In this document: positions 1 to 9,642 of the stretch, piece by piece
Numbering within the stretch: the stretch's first letter is position 1
Layout: every line of letters begins with the position of its first letter
Assembly: GCF_006717045.1 (NCBI RefSeq)
Contig: NZ_VFPH01000001.1
Coordinates: 3,596,001-3,660,000 of the forward strand
DNA length: 64,000 nucleotides
Reading direction: 5' to 3'
From: Pseudonocardia cypriaca
GTDB taxonomy: Bacteria > Actinomycetota > Actinomycetes > Mycobacteriales > Pseudonocardiaceae
The notes under the pieces: model-generated
Database searches by the model: none
What the model was told of the DNA's origin: nothing
Seen by the model: only the letters and a program-made list of their open reading frames with translations
Made by a program: the position numbers and the translations under genes

Positions 1-2
1 CC

Positions 3-1526
3 ATGCGTCGCACGGGTGCGGTCGTGGTGGCCGCGGCGGTACTGCTCACCGCCTGTTCAGGAGGCGGTGGTGCACCGGCCGGCGGCACCGCCCAGAGGGG
101 TCTCGTGGTCGGCTCGACCTCCGACCCGGACACCCTCTTCCCCTGGAAGGCCACCCAGTTCCAGGCCGTGCACGTCCTCGAACAGCTCTACGGCACGCTC
201 ACCGAGCTGGACGCGAACCTCGAGGTGGTGCCGGGGCTCGCCGAGTCGTGGCAGGTGTCCGGGGACGGCCGGACGATCACGATGACGCTGCGCGAGAACG
301 TCGCGTTCGCCGACGGGAGCGCGTTCGACTCCGCGGACGCGAAGGCATCCCTCGACCGCATCCGCGAAGAGGCGACCGGCGCCGTCGCGGCCGCGAGCCT
401 CGCATCGGTCACCGCCGTGGACGCGCCCGACCCGAGGACCGTCGTGCTCACGCTGTCCGGCCCGGACGCCGGCATCCTCGCCGCGCTGGCCTCGGTGAAC
501 CTCGCGATGCTGCCCAGCGACGCCACCGAGCAGGGCCTCCAGGCCACCCCGAACGGCACCGGCCCGTTCACGCTCACCCAGCGCACGCCGAACCAGTCGA
601 TCGTGCTGGCCCCCAACCAGCGGTTCTGGGACGGGCCACCCCGGCTCCCGTCGCTGGAGTTCCGGGTGATCCCGGACGAGACGTCGATCGTGTCGGCGAT
701 GCAGTCCGGCAACGTCGGCTTCGCCGTGTTCGACGACCCGCTCGTCGCGCAGAGCGCGGAGGGGTCCGGCCTCAGCGTTACCGACACGCCGCAGCTCTCG
801 TACCACGTCCTGCAGCTGAACACCCGCCAGGCGCCGCTCGACAGCCTCGACGTGCGGCTGGCGCTCCAGTGCGCGATCGACCGCCAGCAGGTGCTCGACA
901 CGGCAGCGCTCGGCGAGGGGGAGGTGACCGGACCGATCACCTCACCCGCCTACCGGTCCGACCCCGCCGCGCGCCCCTGCCCCCAGCGCGACGTCGAGGC
1001 GGCGAAGCGACACCTGGCCGCGGCCGGGCACGCCGGCGGCCTCACGCTCTCGGCGATCGTGTCGCAGGGCGAGTACGCCACGTCCGTCAACGAGGCCACC
1101 AACATCCAGGCGCAGCTGGCCGAAGCGGGCATCACGCTGAACCTGGACGTGCTGGAGTCCGGCGCCTACGTCGACCGCTGGGTGGCGGCCGACTTCCAGA
1201 CCGCGGTGGCGCTCAACGGCGGCCGCCCCGACCCCGACGGCATGTACGGGCGCTATTTCACCAGCACCGGCAACCTCAACAAGGTCGCCGGCTACTCCTC
1301 CCCCCAGCTGGACGCGCTCTTCGCACAGGGCAAGGCCACCGCCGACCCGGAGGCCCGCAAAGCGATCTACCAGCAGGTGTCGGCCGAGCTGGAGAACAAC
1401 GCGGCCTGGATCTGGCTCTTCACCAGCTTCACCTACACCGCCACCGGCGCCGACGTCACCGGCTTCCGGCCGATGGCCAACGGCTCGCTGAAATACCTGC
1501 GCGAGACCTCCGTCGGCGGGTCATGA
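3..1526 (+). CDS. ABC transporter substrate-binding lipoprotein, family 5
   Basis: This is a 507-residue extracytoplasmic binding protein of the peptide/nickel (SBP_bac_5) family. A lipoprotein signal peptide is visible: a basic N-terminus, a hydrophobic run, and the lipobox LLTAC with the lipidated Cys at residue 18, followed by a Gly-rich linker. The body shows family landmarks such as DPDTLFPW, LAESWQVSGDGRTIT and the NGTGPFTL segment. It is the first gene of an operon with both permeases, both ATPases, murQ and anmK, so the likely ligand is a muropeptide or peptide-linked amino sugar, as for MppA in enterics. The ligand is inferred from context. The start lies three bases from the window edge, but the signal peptide is complete. 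Its ATGA end overlaps the next gene. Confidence 0.93.
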   Translation: MRRTGAVVVAAAVLLTACSGGGGAPAGGTAQRGLVVGSTSDPDTLFPWKATQFQAVHVLEQLYGTLTELDANLEVVPGLAESWQVSGDGRTITMTLRENVAFADGSAFDSADAKASLDRIREEATGAVAAASLASVTAVDAPDPRTVVLTLSGPDAGILAALASVNLAMLPSDATEQGLQATPNGTGPFTLTQRTPNQSIVLAPNQRFWDGPPRLPSLEFRVIPDETSIVSAMQSGNVGFAVFDDPLVAQSAEGSGLSVTDTPQLSYHVLQLNTRQAPLDSLDVRLALQCAIDRQQVLDTAALGEGEVTGPITSPAYRSDPAARPCPQRDVEAAKRHLAAAGHAGGLTLSAIVSQGEYATSVNEATNIQAQLAEAGITLNLDVLESGAYVDRWVAADFQTAVALNGGRPDPDGMYGRYFTSTGNLNKVAGYSSPQLDALFAQGKATADPEARKAIYQQVSAELENNAAWIWLFTSFTYTATGADVTGFRPMANGSLKYLRETSVGGS

Positions 1527-2485
1527 TCGCTCGCCATCCCCTGGTCCGCCGCGTCCTGGAGGCGCTCGCCACCCTCATCGGCGTCGCGGTGCTGGTCTTC
1601 GTCATGCTCCGCGCGATCCCGGGTGACCAGGTCACGGCGAGCCTCGGCACCGAGGCCGCCGCCCTCACCCCGGCCCAGCGCGCCGCGTTGGAGGCCTACT
1701 ACGGGCTGGACCAGGCGCTGCCGGTCCAGTTCCTGTCCTGGCTCGGCGCCGTCGCCACGGGCAACCTCGGCGCGTCGCAACGCAGCGGCGAGCCGGTGCT
1801 CGCGATGACCGCGTCTGCGCTGCCGATCACCCTGGAGCTCGCGGTGCTCTCGCTGGTCATCGGCCTGACCCTCGGCGTCGCCGCCGCGATGCTCTCGGCG
1901 TCACGCCCGAACTCGGCTCGCGACGCGGTCGGCCAGGCGGTCGGGCTCGCCGGGCTGTCGGTGCCGGCGTTCCTGCTGGGATCGGCACTGCTCGCGCTCT
2001 CGGCCCGGTTCCTCGGCTACAACCCCAACGCCGAGCAGTTCACGCCGATCACCACCGACCCGTGGCTGCACCTGCAACAGCTGCTCATGCCGGCACTCGT
2101 ACTCGGGTTCGGGCTCGCGGCCCCGATCATGCGGACGGCGCGGTCGGCGCTGCTGGAGGTCCACTCGCAGGACTACGTGCGCACAGCCCGTGGCAAGGGC
2201 GTCGGCCCGCGGCGGCTGGTGCTGCGGCACGTACTTCCCGGCGCGCTCGTCCCGATCGTGACGATGACCGGCCTGCAGTTCGGCTACCTCCTCGGCGGAG
2301 CCGTGGTCGTCGAGCAGATCTTCTCGGTGCCGGGGATCGGCCGGCAGGTGCTGCTCGGGATCCAGCAGAAGGAGTACGCCGTCGTGCAGAGCACGGTGCT
2401 CGTCATCGCGCTGACCTTCGTGCTGGTCAACCTCGCCACGGACCTGCTGTACCGGCTGATCGACCCGCGGGTGCGGGCGTCGTGA
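1523..2485 (+). CDS. ABC transporter permease, DppB/OppB type
   Basis: This 320-residue integral membrane subunit belongs to a peptide-type importer. It has an N-terminal membrane segment (around residues 9-30) and the family signature RAIPGD just after it. The C-terminal core carries the EAA loop RTARGKGVGPRRLVLRHVLP, which contacts the ATPase. The ATG overlaps the TGA of the binding-protein gene (ATGA), which fixes the start and implies coupled translation. It pairs with the following DppC-type permease. Membership of a peptide importer is clear; that the cargo is cell-wall-derived is an inference from murQ and anmK downstream. Confidence 0.93.
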   Translation: MIARHPLVRRVLEALATLIGVAVLVFVMLRAIPGDQVTASLGTEAAALTPAQRAALEAYYGLDQALPVQFLSWLGAVATGNLGASQRSGEPVLAMTASALPITLELAVLSLVIGLTLGVAAAMLSASRPNSARDAVGQAVGLAGLSVPAFLLGSALLALSARFLGYNPNAEQFTPITTDPWLHLQQLLMPALVLGFGLAAPIMRTARSALLEVHSQDYVRTARGKGVGPRRLVLRHVLPGALVPIVTMTGLQFGYLLGGAVVVEQIFSVPGIGRQVLLGIQQKEYAVVQSTVLVIALTFVLVNLATDLLYRLIDPRVRAS

Positions 2486-3363
2486 GCACGCTCGTCACAT
2501 CGGCCCTGCCCGTCGCGGACGCACGGCGCGGGCTGCTGCGGCGCACCCTCGCGAGCCGCAGCGGAGCGGTCGGCGCCGTGCTGGTCGGGGTGGTGGTGCT
2601 CGCGGCGCTCGCCGCGCAGCTGGGGCTGCTGCCCCACGACCCGCTGGCCCAGGCGCCCGCCGAGCGGCTCGCCGGGCCGTCGGGGGCGCACTGGTTCGGG
2701 ACCGACCAGTTCGGGCGCGACGTCCTCGCCCGCTCCGTGGCCGGGGCGGCCGCGTCGCTGCAGATCGCCGTGGTCGCGGTGGCGATCGCCGGGGTGGCCG
2801 GCACGGCGGCCGGGGTCGCCGCCGGCTTCTTCCGCGGCTGGTCGGACCGCTCGGTCCTCGGCGTCACCAACGTGCTCTTCGCGTTCCCGCCGCTCCTGCT
2901 CGCGCTGGCTCTCGCCTCGGCATTCACCCGGACCTGGCTGACGGTGGCTGTCGCCATCGCGATCGTCTACACGCCGATCTTCGTGCGGGTGGCCCGCGGC
3001 CCGGTGCTGTCGCTGCGGGAGGCCGACTTCGTGCGCGCCACGACCGTGCTCGGGTTCTCCCCGCTGCGCACGCTCGTCCGGCACGTGCTGCCGAACATCG
3101 CGCCGATCGTGATCGTGCAGGTCACGCTGTCGCTGTCGTGGGCCGTGCTCACCGAGGCGTCGCTGTCGTTCCTCGGGCTCGGCACCCCGCCACCCGCCCC
3201 GTCGCTCGGCGCGATGGTCCTCGAAGCACGGGTGCTCGTGAACGTCGCCTGGTGGACGATGGCCGCCCCCGGCGCCGTGATCGTCGCGCTGGTCGTCGGG
3301 CTCAACCTGCTGGGCGACGGACTGCGCGACGCCCTCGACCCACGGAACGGAGGGACCCGGTGA
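2482..3363 (+). CDS. ABC transporter permease, DppC/OppC type
   Basis: The second permease of the importer has 293 residues. It starts with GTG overlapping the upstream TGA (GTGA). The N-terminal cytoplasmic stretch and first membrane helix are followed by the periplasmic HWFGTDQFGRDVLARS motif that is diagnostic of DppC/OppC subunits. The C-terminal half contains the EAA-type loop (ATTVLGFSPLRTLVRHVLPN) and ends with the family's LGDGLRDALDP tail. It should dimerise with the preceding permease to form the translocation path. The stop overlaps the GTG start of murQ, so murQ is translationally coupled to transporter genes. Confidence 0.93.
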   Translation: MSTLVTSALPVADARRGLLRRTLASRSGAVGAVLVGVVVLAALAAQLGLLPHDPLAQAPAERLAGPSGAHWFGTDQFGRDVLARSVAGAAASLQIAVVAVAIAGVAGTAAGVAAGFFRGWSDRSVLGVTNVLFAFPPLLLALALASAFTRTWLTVAVAIAIVYTPIFVRVARGPVLSLREADFVRATTVLGFSPLRTLVRHVLPNIAPIVIVQVTLSLSWAVLTEASLSFLGLGTPPPAPSLGAMVLEARVLVNVAWWTMAAPGAVIVALVVGLNLLGDGLRDALDPRNGGTR

Positions 3364-4334
3364 CCGGCCCCGACGGGTGTCAGCAAAGTGGCTTTGCTGA
3401 CGCCTCGTGGCATGAAAGTGGCTTTGCTGACACTCCGGCCGGCCTCGACGGGTTGGAGACCGAGCGGGTCGATCCGAGGTACGCCACCATCGACCGGGCC
3501 TCCGTCGCGGAGCTGGCCACGCTCATGAACGAGGCCGACGCCTCCGTGCCCGCCGCCGTGCGGGCCGCGCTGCCGCAGATCGTGCCGGCCATCGAGGCCG
3601 TGAGCCGGCGGATGCGTGGCGGCGGGCGGCTCCTCTACGTCGGTGCGGGAACGCCGGGCCGCCTCGGCGTGCTGGACGCCTCCGAGTGCCCGCCGACGTT
3701 CAGCACCCCTCCGGAGCTGGTCCGCGGCCTGATCGCCGGGGGCGACGCGGCCATGTTCACCGCGCAGGAAGGCGTGGAGGACGACGCGGAGGCCGGGCGG
3801 GCGGCGGTCGCGGCAGAAGGGGTGGGGCCTGCCGACTCGGTCGTCGGCATCACCGCGAGCGGGCGCACGCCGTACGTCCTCGCGGCGATCGGGGAGGCCC
3901 GCGCGCGTGGCGCGCTCACCGTCGGGGTCTCGTGCAACGCGGGAACCGCGCTGTCCGCCGCCGCGGAGCACGGGATCGAGGTCGTGGTCGGGCCCGAGGT
4001 GGTGGCCGGCTCCACCCGGCTCAAGGCGGGCACCGCCCAGAAGCTGGTGCTCAACATGTTCTCGACGATCACGATGGTGCAGCTGGGCAAGACCTACGGG
4101 AACCTCATGGTCGACGTCAGCGCCACCAACGCGAAGCTGCGCGAGCGGGCGATCCGCATGGTCCGCACCGTCACCGGCGCGTCGCGGGAGCGGGCCGAGG
4201 AGGCCCTGGCTGCGTCGGGGATGCGGGTGAAGCTCGCGATCCTCCACCTCGAGCGCGGGCTGGACGCGGAGGATGCGATCGCCCGGCTCGCGGCGACCGG
4301 CGGCCGGCTGCGGGACGTCCTGGAGGAGCGGTGA
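3360..4334 (+). CDS. murQ: N-acetylmuramic acid 6-phosphate etherase
   Basis: MurQ cleaves the lactyl ether of MurNAc-6-phosphate, giving GlcNAc-6-phosphate and D-lactate in the cytoplasm. The SIS fold shows the sugar-phosphate site VGAGTPGRLGVLDASECPPTF, with the Glu of SEC corresponding to the catalytic residue, and a second SIS segment GITASGRTPYV. The GTG at 3360 overlaps the permease stop (GTGA). From it the protein is 324 residues, about 25 more than usual. The excess is encoded by a 75-bp palindromic insertion (see the repeat entry). A TTG at 3453 would give 293 residues and is an alternative start. The operon also encodes AnmK, which makes its substrate. Confidence 0.93.
   Translation: MTGPDGCQQSGFADASWHESGFADTPAGLDGLETERVDPRYATIDRASVAELATLMNEADASVPAAVRAALPQIVPAIEAVSRRMRGGGRLLYVGAGTPGRLGVLDASECPPTFSTPPELVRGLIAGGDAAMFTAQEGVEDDAEAGRAAVAAEGVGPADSVVGITASGRTPYVLAAIGEARARGALTVGVSCNAGTALSAAAEHGIEVVVGPEVVAGSTRLKAGTAQKLVLNMFSTITMVQLGKTYGNLMVDVSATNAKLRERAIRMVRTVTGASRERAEEALAASGMRVKLAILHLERGLDAEDAIARLAATGGRLRDVLEER
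3364..3453. repeat. Palindromic element inserted in frame in murQ, with 15-bp flanking repeats
   Basis: A perfect 10-bp inverted repeat, GTCAGCAAAG / CTTTGCTGAC with a TGG loop, lies at 3379-3401. The stretch AAAGTGGCTTTGCTGAC recurs 29 bp further on, so a second, outer inverted repeat of 12 bp (3377-3388 and 3422-3433) also forms. The block is bracketed by near-identical 15-mers, CCGGCCCCGACGGGT at 3364-3378 and CCGGCCTCGACGGGT at 3439-3453, offset by exactly 75 bp. Removing one unit restores a canonical MurQ N-terminus in frame. This resembles a small insertion with a target duplication. The encoded tail repeats the motif SGFAD twice. Confidence 0.8.
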
Positions 4335-5506
4335 AGGTCCTCGGGCTGATCTCCGGCACCTCGCACGACGGCATCGACGCGGCCGTCGTCGACTTCACCC
4401 TCGACGGGGACGTGCTGCACGGGCAGGTCACCGCCGCGACCAGCACGCCGTACGGCCCCGAGCTGCGGGCCCGAATCCGCGCCGCGCTGCCGCCTGCGGC
4501 CACCACGCTCGCCGAGGTGTGCGCGCTCGACACGCTCATCGGGCAGGCCTTCGCCGACGCGGCTGGGATGATCACAGCCGCCGCGCCTCCCGTCGACGCG
4601 GCCTGCTCGCACGGCCAGACCGTCTACCACTGGGTCGATCAACACGGCGTGGACGGCACCCGGGCCCTCGGCACGCTGCAGGTCGGGCAGCCCGCGTGGA
4701 TCGCCGAGCGCCTCGGCGTGCCGGTCGTGTCCGACGTGCGGATCCGCGACATCACCGCAGGCGGGCAGGGCGCCCCGCTCGTCTTCTACCTCGACACCCT
4801 CCTGCTCGCCGGGCTGCCCGGCCACCCGGCCGCACTCAACCTGGGCGGGATCGCCAACGTCACCCTTCCGGGGCGACTGGCCTGGGACACCGGGCCGGCC
4901 AACGCCCTGATCGACGCCGCGGTGCTGCGGACCGGCGCCCATCCGGCCGGCTACGACGTCGACGGCGCCCTCGCCGCGCGCGGGCGCGTGGACGAGCAGT
5001 TGCTGACCGAGCTCCTCGCCGAGCCCTACTACCGGCTGCCGCCCCCGAAGAGCACCGGCAAGGAGCTGTTCCACGACGGCTACCTCGACGCCGCCCTCGC
5101 CCGCCCGATCGAGCCGCAGGACCTGATCGCGACGCTCACCGCGCTCACCGCGCGCACGGTGGCCGACGCCGTGCGCGGCGCGGGCGTCGACAGCATCGTC
5201 GTGTCCGGCGGCGGAGCGGCCAACCCGACGCTGATGGCCATGCTCCGCGCAGAGCTGCCCGACGTCCGGTTCGTCCCGTCGGGCGACCTGGGAGCACCGC
5301 GGGACGCGAAGGAGGCGATCGCGTTCGCGCTGATCGGCTGGCTGACGCTGCACGGGCTGCCTGCGACGCTGCCGAGCTGCACCGGCGCCCGCGAGGCCCG
5401 CATCCTCGGCACGATCACCCCGGGCTCCGGCCCGCTGCGGCTGCCACCGCCCGCAGAGGCACCGAAGGCCCTGAGCCTGACGGTCGCCGAGGCGGGCCGG
5501 GCATGA
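4331..5506 (+). CDS. anmK: Anhydro-N-acetylmuramic acid kinase
   Basis: AnmK hydrolyses and phosphorylates 1,6-anhydro-MurNAc in one step, giving MurNAc-6-phosphate for MurQ. The 391-residue sequence begins with the family nucleotide motif GLISGTSHDGIDAA. It also contains DVRIRDITAGGQGAPL (catalytic Asp region), NLGGIANVT, the AWDTGPANALID signature and VSGGGAANP near the C-terminus. GTG at 4331 overlaps the murQ stop, so the two consecutive pathway enzymes are translationally coupled. Anhydro-MurNAc is made by lytic transglycosylases, so the operon can use anhydro ends as well as ordinary MurNAc. Confidence 0.95.
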   Translation: MKVLGLISGTSHDGIDAAVVDFTLDGDVLHGQVTAATSTPYGPELRARIRAALPPAATTLAEVCALDTLIGQAFADAAGMITAAAPPVDAACSHGQTVYHWVDQHGVDGTRALGTLQVGQPAWIAERLGVPVVSDVRIRDITAGGQGAPLVFYLDTLLLAGLPGHPAALNLGGIANVTLPGRLAWDTGPANALIDAAVLRTGAHPAGYDVDGALAARGRVDEQLLTELLAEPYYRLPPPKSTGKELFHDGYLDAALARPIEPQDLIATLTALTARTVADAVRGAGVDSIVVSGGGAANPTLMAMLRAELPDVRFVPSGDLGAPRDAKEAIAFALIGWLTLHGLPATLPSCTGAREARILGTITPGSGPLRLPPPAEAPKALSLTVAEAGRA

Positions 5507-6470
5507 GCACGCCCGTGCTGGAGGTGCGGGACCTCGCCGTCGGTGCCGGCGGGCGGCGGCCCCTCGAGATCGTGCACGGCGTCGACCTGGTGCTGCGCCC
5601 TGGCGAGACCGTCGGGGTGGTCGGCGAGAGCGGATCCGGCAAGTCGGTGACGATGCTCGCCCTGATGCGGCTGCTCGGCGACCCGCTGCGGATCACGCGC
5701 GGCAGCGTCCGGTTCACCGGGCGCGACCTCGCGACGCTCTCCGAGGCGGAGATGCGGGCGCTGCGCGGGCGCGAGATCGCGATGGTCTACCAGGACCCCA
5801 TGACCTCGCTGCACCCGCTGATCCGGGTGGGAGAGCAGGTCGCCGAGGTCATGCGCGCGCACGGCGTGGACGCCGACGCCGCCCGGAAACGCACCCTGGA
5901 GCTGTTCGGGCGCGTCGGCATCCCGGACCCGGCCCGCACGGTGCGGGCGTACCCGCACGAGTTCTCCGGCGGCATGCGGCAGCGGGTCGTGATCGCGATG
6001 GCGCTCGCGCTGCGCCCCACCCTGCTGATCGCCGATGAGCCGACCACCGCCCTGGACGTCACCATCCAGCAGCAGATCCTCGGGCTCGTCGCCGAGCTGC
6101 AGCGCGAGCTGGGCATGACCACGATCTGGGTCACCCACGACCTCGGCGTGGTCGCGCGGCTCGTCGAGCGGGTGGTCGTGATGTACGGCGGGCACGTCGT
6201 CGAGGACGCCCCGGTCCGCGACATCTTCGCTGCGCCGCAGCACCCGTACACCGCACGGCTGCTCGCGTCGCTGCCCAACCCCGCCGACGACGCCCGGCCG
6301 CCGCTCGCGCAGATCCCCGGCCGGCCGCCGTTGCCCGGCGAGCGCGTCGAGGGCTGCCCGTTCCGCCCGCGCTGCCTCCAGGCCCGCGACGTCTGTGCGG
6401 AACGGCCGCCGCTGCTGGACCGCGGAGCCGGCCGGGCGGCGTGCTGGGTGCCCGTCGAGGAGTGGACCTG

Positions 6471-6471
<1 letters not shown>
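5503..6471 (+). CDS. Peptide-type ABC transporter ATPase, DppD-like
   Basis: This 322-residue nucleotide-binding subunit has Walker A GESGSGKS, Q-loop region YQDPMTSLHP, ABC signature FSGGMRQR, Walker B LLIADEP and the switch His in WVTHDLG. The C-terminal oligopeptide extension carries the Cys-rich motif CPFRPRCLQARDVC. The ATG overlaps the anmK stop (ATGA). It powers the importer together with the following ATPase. That the two ATPase genes lie after murQ and anmK, and not next to the permeases, shows that catabolic genes were built into the transporter operon. Confidence 0.93.
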
Positions 6472-7423
<952 letters not shown>

Positions 7424-7427
<4 letters not shown>

Positions 7428-8485
7428 CCCTCCAGGAGGTCGTGGAAGGGCTCGTGGCCCGGGCGGATGCGCCGGGGGCCTGCCTCGCCGTGCGCGCGCC
7501 CGGGCTCGACGCGCTCGCCGTCACCGGGCACCGGCAGGTGCTCGGGGTCGCCTCGCCGCTGCCGATGACCGCCGCGACCAGCCACGACCTCGCGTCGGTC
7601 ACGAAGGCGTTCACGACGACCGCACTCGCCGCCCTCGGCGTCGACCTCACCGACCCGGTGCGCCGCTACCTCCCCGACGCTCCCCCGGTCTCGATCGACG
7701 ACCTGCTGCTGCATCGCGGCGGGCTGTGGGAGTGGTGGCCGACGTACTGCGACGCCACCGGTCCCGACGAGGGCGCCCGGCTCGCGCGCTCACTACCGCT
7801 GCGCTACGCCACCGGCAGCGGTCGGCACTACTCGGATCTCGGGTTCATGCTGCTCGGACAGGTGGTCGAGGTCGCGTCCGGCACCCGGCTGCCGGACGCC
7901 CTCCGCCAGTTGGTGCTCGACCCGGCAGGCATGACGCGCACGGCGTACGCCGCGCCGGTCGGCACGGACGTCGCCGCGAGCGGCACCGGCGACGCCATCG
8001 AGCAGCGGATGCTCGCCGTCGGCGAGCCCTACCCGGTGCCCCGCTCCCCCACCGACTTCGACGGCTGGCGCCACCACGTGATCGCGGGCGAGGTGGCCGA
8101 CGGCAACGCCTTCCACACCTTCCGCGGGGTGTCCGGGCACGCCGGGTTGTTCTCGACGGTCGAGGACCTGCTGCGGCTCGGCACCGCGCTGTGCGCGTCC
8201 GCCGTCGGCGAGGGGCCGTGGCCCGCGGTCGGCGCGTACCTGCAGCCGGGGCCGGATCCGGGCCAGTCGCGCGGCTACCGCTGGTGGACGACCACCGTGG
8301 AAGACTGCACGGCCACCGCGTACGGGCACCCCGGCTTCACCGGCACCACCCTCGCCGTCCTGCCCGAGCACGGGGCGAGCGTCGTGCTCGCCACCAACCG
8401 GCTCCAGGTGCGCGGTGCCCCCGTCCCCAACGAGGAGATGTGGGTGCCCGCGCTGCAGGCCGCGCACCAGCTGCTGCACCGGTGA
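7424..8485 (+). CDS. Serine beta-lactamase-fold hydrolase, possibly AmiE-like amidase
   Basis: This 353-residue protein is of the class C beta-lactamase/penicillin-recognising family. The active-site motif S-V-T-K is at residues 58-61, the second motif Y-S-D at 136-138, and an HPGFTGT segment near residue 305 stands where the KTG motif normally lies. No signal peptide is visible, so it probably acts in the cytoplasm. It is the last gene of the operon and overlaps the ATPase gene by ATGA. Bacillus subtilis encodes a serine-hydrolase N-acetylmuramyl-L-alanine amidase (AmiE) beside murQ. By analogy this enzyme may strip peptides from imported muropeptides before AnmK and MurQ act. The fold is certain; the substrate is inferred. 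Confidence 0.85.
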
Positions 8486-8494
8486 GCGCGCACA

Positions 8495-9544
8495 CTACGT
8501 CAGCGCCATACCGGGCACGCGGGCTCGGATCGCGTCCAGCTCGGCCTCGTCGGAGATGCCCTGCCAGTCGTACCGCGGTGTGTACGGCGCCTCGAGCGCG
8601 CGCACCTCGTCGTCGGTGAGCACCACGTCCAGCGACGCCACGGCATCATCGATCTGCTGCACCGACCCTGCCCCCACCAGCGGGGCGGTCACCACAGGTC
8701 GGCGGCGCAGCCACGCCAGGGCGACCTGCGCGCGACTCACGCCGTGCGCGTCCGCGACGCGCCCGACCGCATCCACGATCGCGCGGTTCGACGCCTCTTC
8801 CGTGGGCGAGTAGAGCTGGTCGGCGTACGCGCCGTCCGTCGCGGAACGGGCCGTCGACCTCGCGTCGTCCCAGGCCCGAGCCAGGCGGCCCCGCGCCAGT
8901 GGGCTCCAGATGATCGTGCCGACGCCCTCGTCCAGGCACAGCGGGATCATCTCGCGCTCCTCCTCGCGGTGCAGCAGGTTGTAGTGGTCCTGCATCGAAA
9001 CGAAGCGCGCCCAGCCGTGCTCGCGCTGCAGATGCAGGGCTTTTGCGAACTCCCACGCGGGCATCGAGGACGCGCCCAGGTAGCGCACCTTGCCTGCCTT
9101 GACCAGGTCGCTGAGCGCCTCGAGCGTCTCCTCCAGCGGCGTCGCGTGGTCGTTGCGGTGCACCTGGTAGAGGTCGATGTAGTCGGTGCCGAGCCGCCGC
9201 AACGAGTGGTCGACCTCGGTCATGATCGCCTTGCGCGACAGTCCCCTGCCGTTGGGACCAGGGCGCATCGGGTGGCGCAGCTTGGTGGCGATCACCACCT
9301 CGTCGCGATCCGCGAAGTCGTTCAGCGCGCGCCCCAGGATCTCCTCGCTGGACCCGTTCGAGTACATGTTCGCCGTGTCGAAGAAGTTGATGCCCGCCTC
9401 GAGGGCGTGCTTGATGAGAGGTCGAGCGCGCTCCTCGCCAAGCGACCAGACGGGATGACCGCGTTCGGGCTCGCCGTAGGTCATCGCGCCGATCGCGATG
9501 GGCGAGACGTCGAGGCCGGTGCTGCCGAGCTTCACATAACGCAT
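8495..9544 (-). CDS. Aldo/keto reductase
   Basis: This 349-residue NADPH-dependent oxidoreductase of the aldo-keto reductase superfamily is of the YghZ/Tas-like type. It shows the N-terminal YVKLGSTGLDVSPIAIGAMTYG, the catalytic Asp-Tyr pair (FFDTANMYSNGSSEE), the Lys in VIATKLRHP, the catalytic His region YQVHRND, and IIWSPLARGRL in the cofactor part. The start at 9544 is preceded by an AGGAGG ribosome site (9551-9556). A divergent TetR gene lies 98 bp away, and the intervening operators suggest direct repression. The natural substrate cannot be told from sequence. Confidence 0.93.
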   Translation of the reverse strand: MRYVKLGSTGLDVSPIAIGAMTYGEPERGHPVWSLGEERARPLIKHALEAGINFFDTANMYSNGSSEEILGRALNDFADRDEVVIATKLRHPMRPGPNGRGLSRKAIMTEVDHSLRRLGTDYIDLYQVHRNDHATPLEETLEALSDLVKAGKVRYLGASSMPAWEFAKALHLQREHGWARFVSMQDHYNLLHREEEREMIPLCLDEGVGTIIWSPLARGRLARAWDDARSTARSATDGAYADQLYSPTEEASNRAIVDAVGRVADAHGVSRAQVALAWLRRRPVVTAPLVGAGSVQQIDDAVASLDVVLTDDEVRALEAPYTPRYDWQGISDEAELDAIRARVPGMALT

Positions 9545-9572
9545 GGGATGCCTCCTGCGAGGGATGAACATG

Positions 9573-9615
9573 CGGAGGATCCTCCGTAATTCCAAACTAG
9601 CGGAGGATCCTCCGC
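9573..9615. promoter_or_regulatory. Tandem palindromic operators for the divergent TetR regulator
   Basis: The perfect 14-bp palindrome CGGAGGATCCTCCG occurs twice, at 9573-9586 and 9601-9614, and the second extends to 16 bp (9600-9615). Their starts are 28 bp apart, close to whole helical turns. They lie between the aldo/keto reductase and tetR start codons and so would block both promoters. Binding by the adjacent TetR protein is inferred from position. Confidence 0.8.
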
Positions 9616-9642
9616 GAGTCAACGGGAGGGCATCATCGAGCC

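Noticed and set aside
3453..4334. TTG at 3453 as the main murQ start
   Set aside because: It gives 293 residues, which is plausible, but the GTG at 3360 keeps the stop/start coupling seen at the other junctions of the operon, and removal of the 75-bp insertion makes that start canonical. Kept as an alternative.
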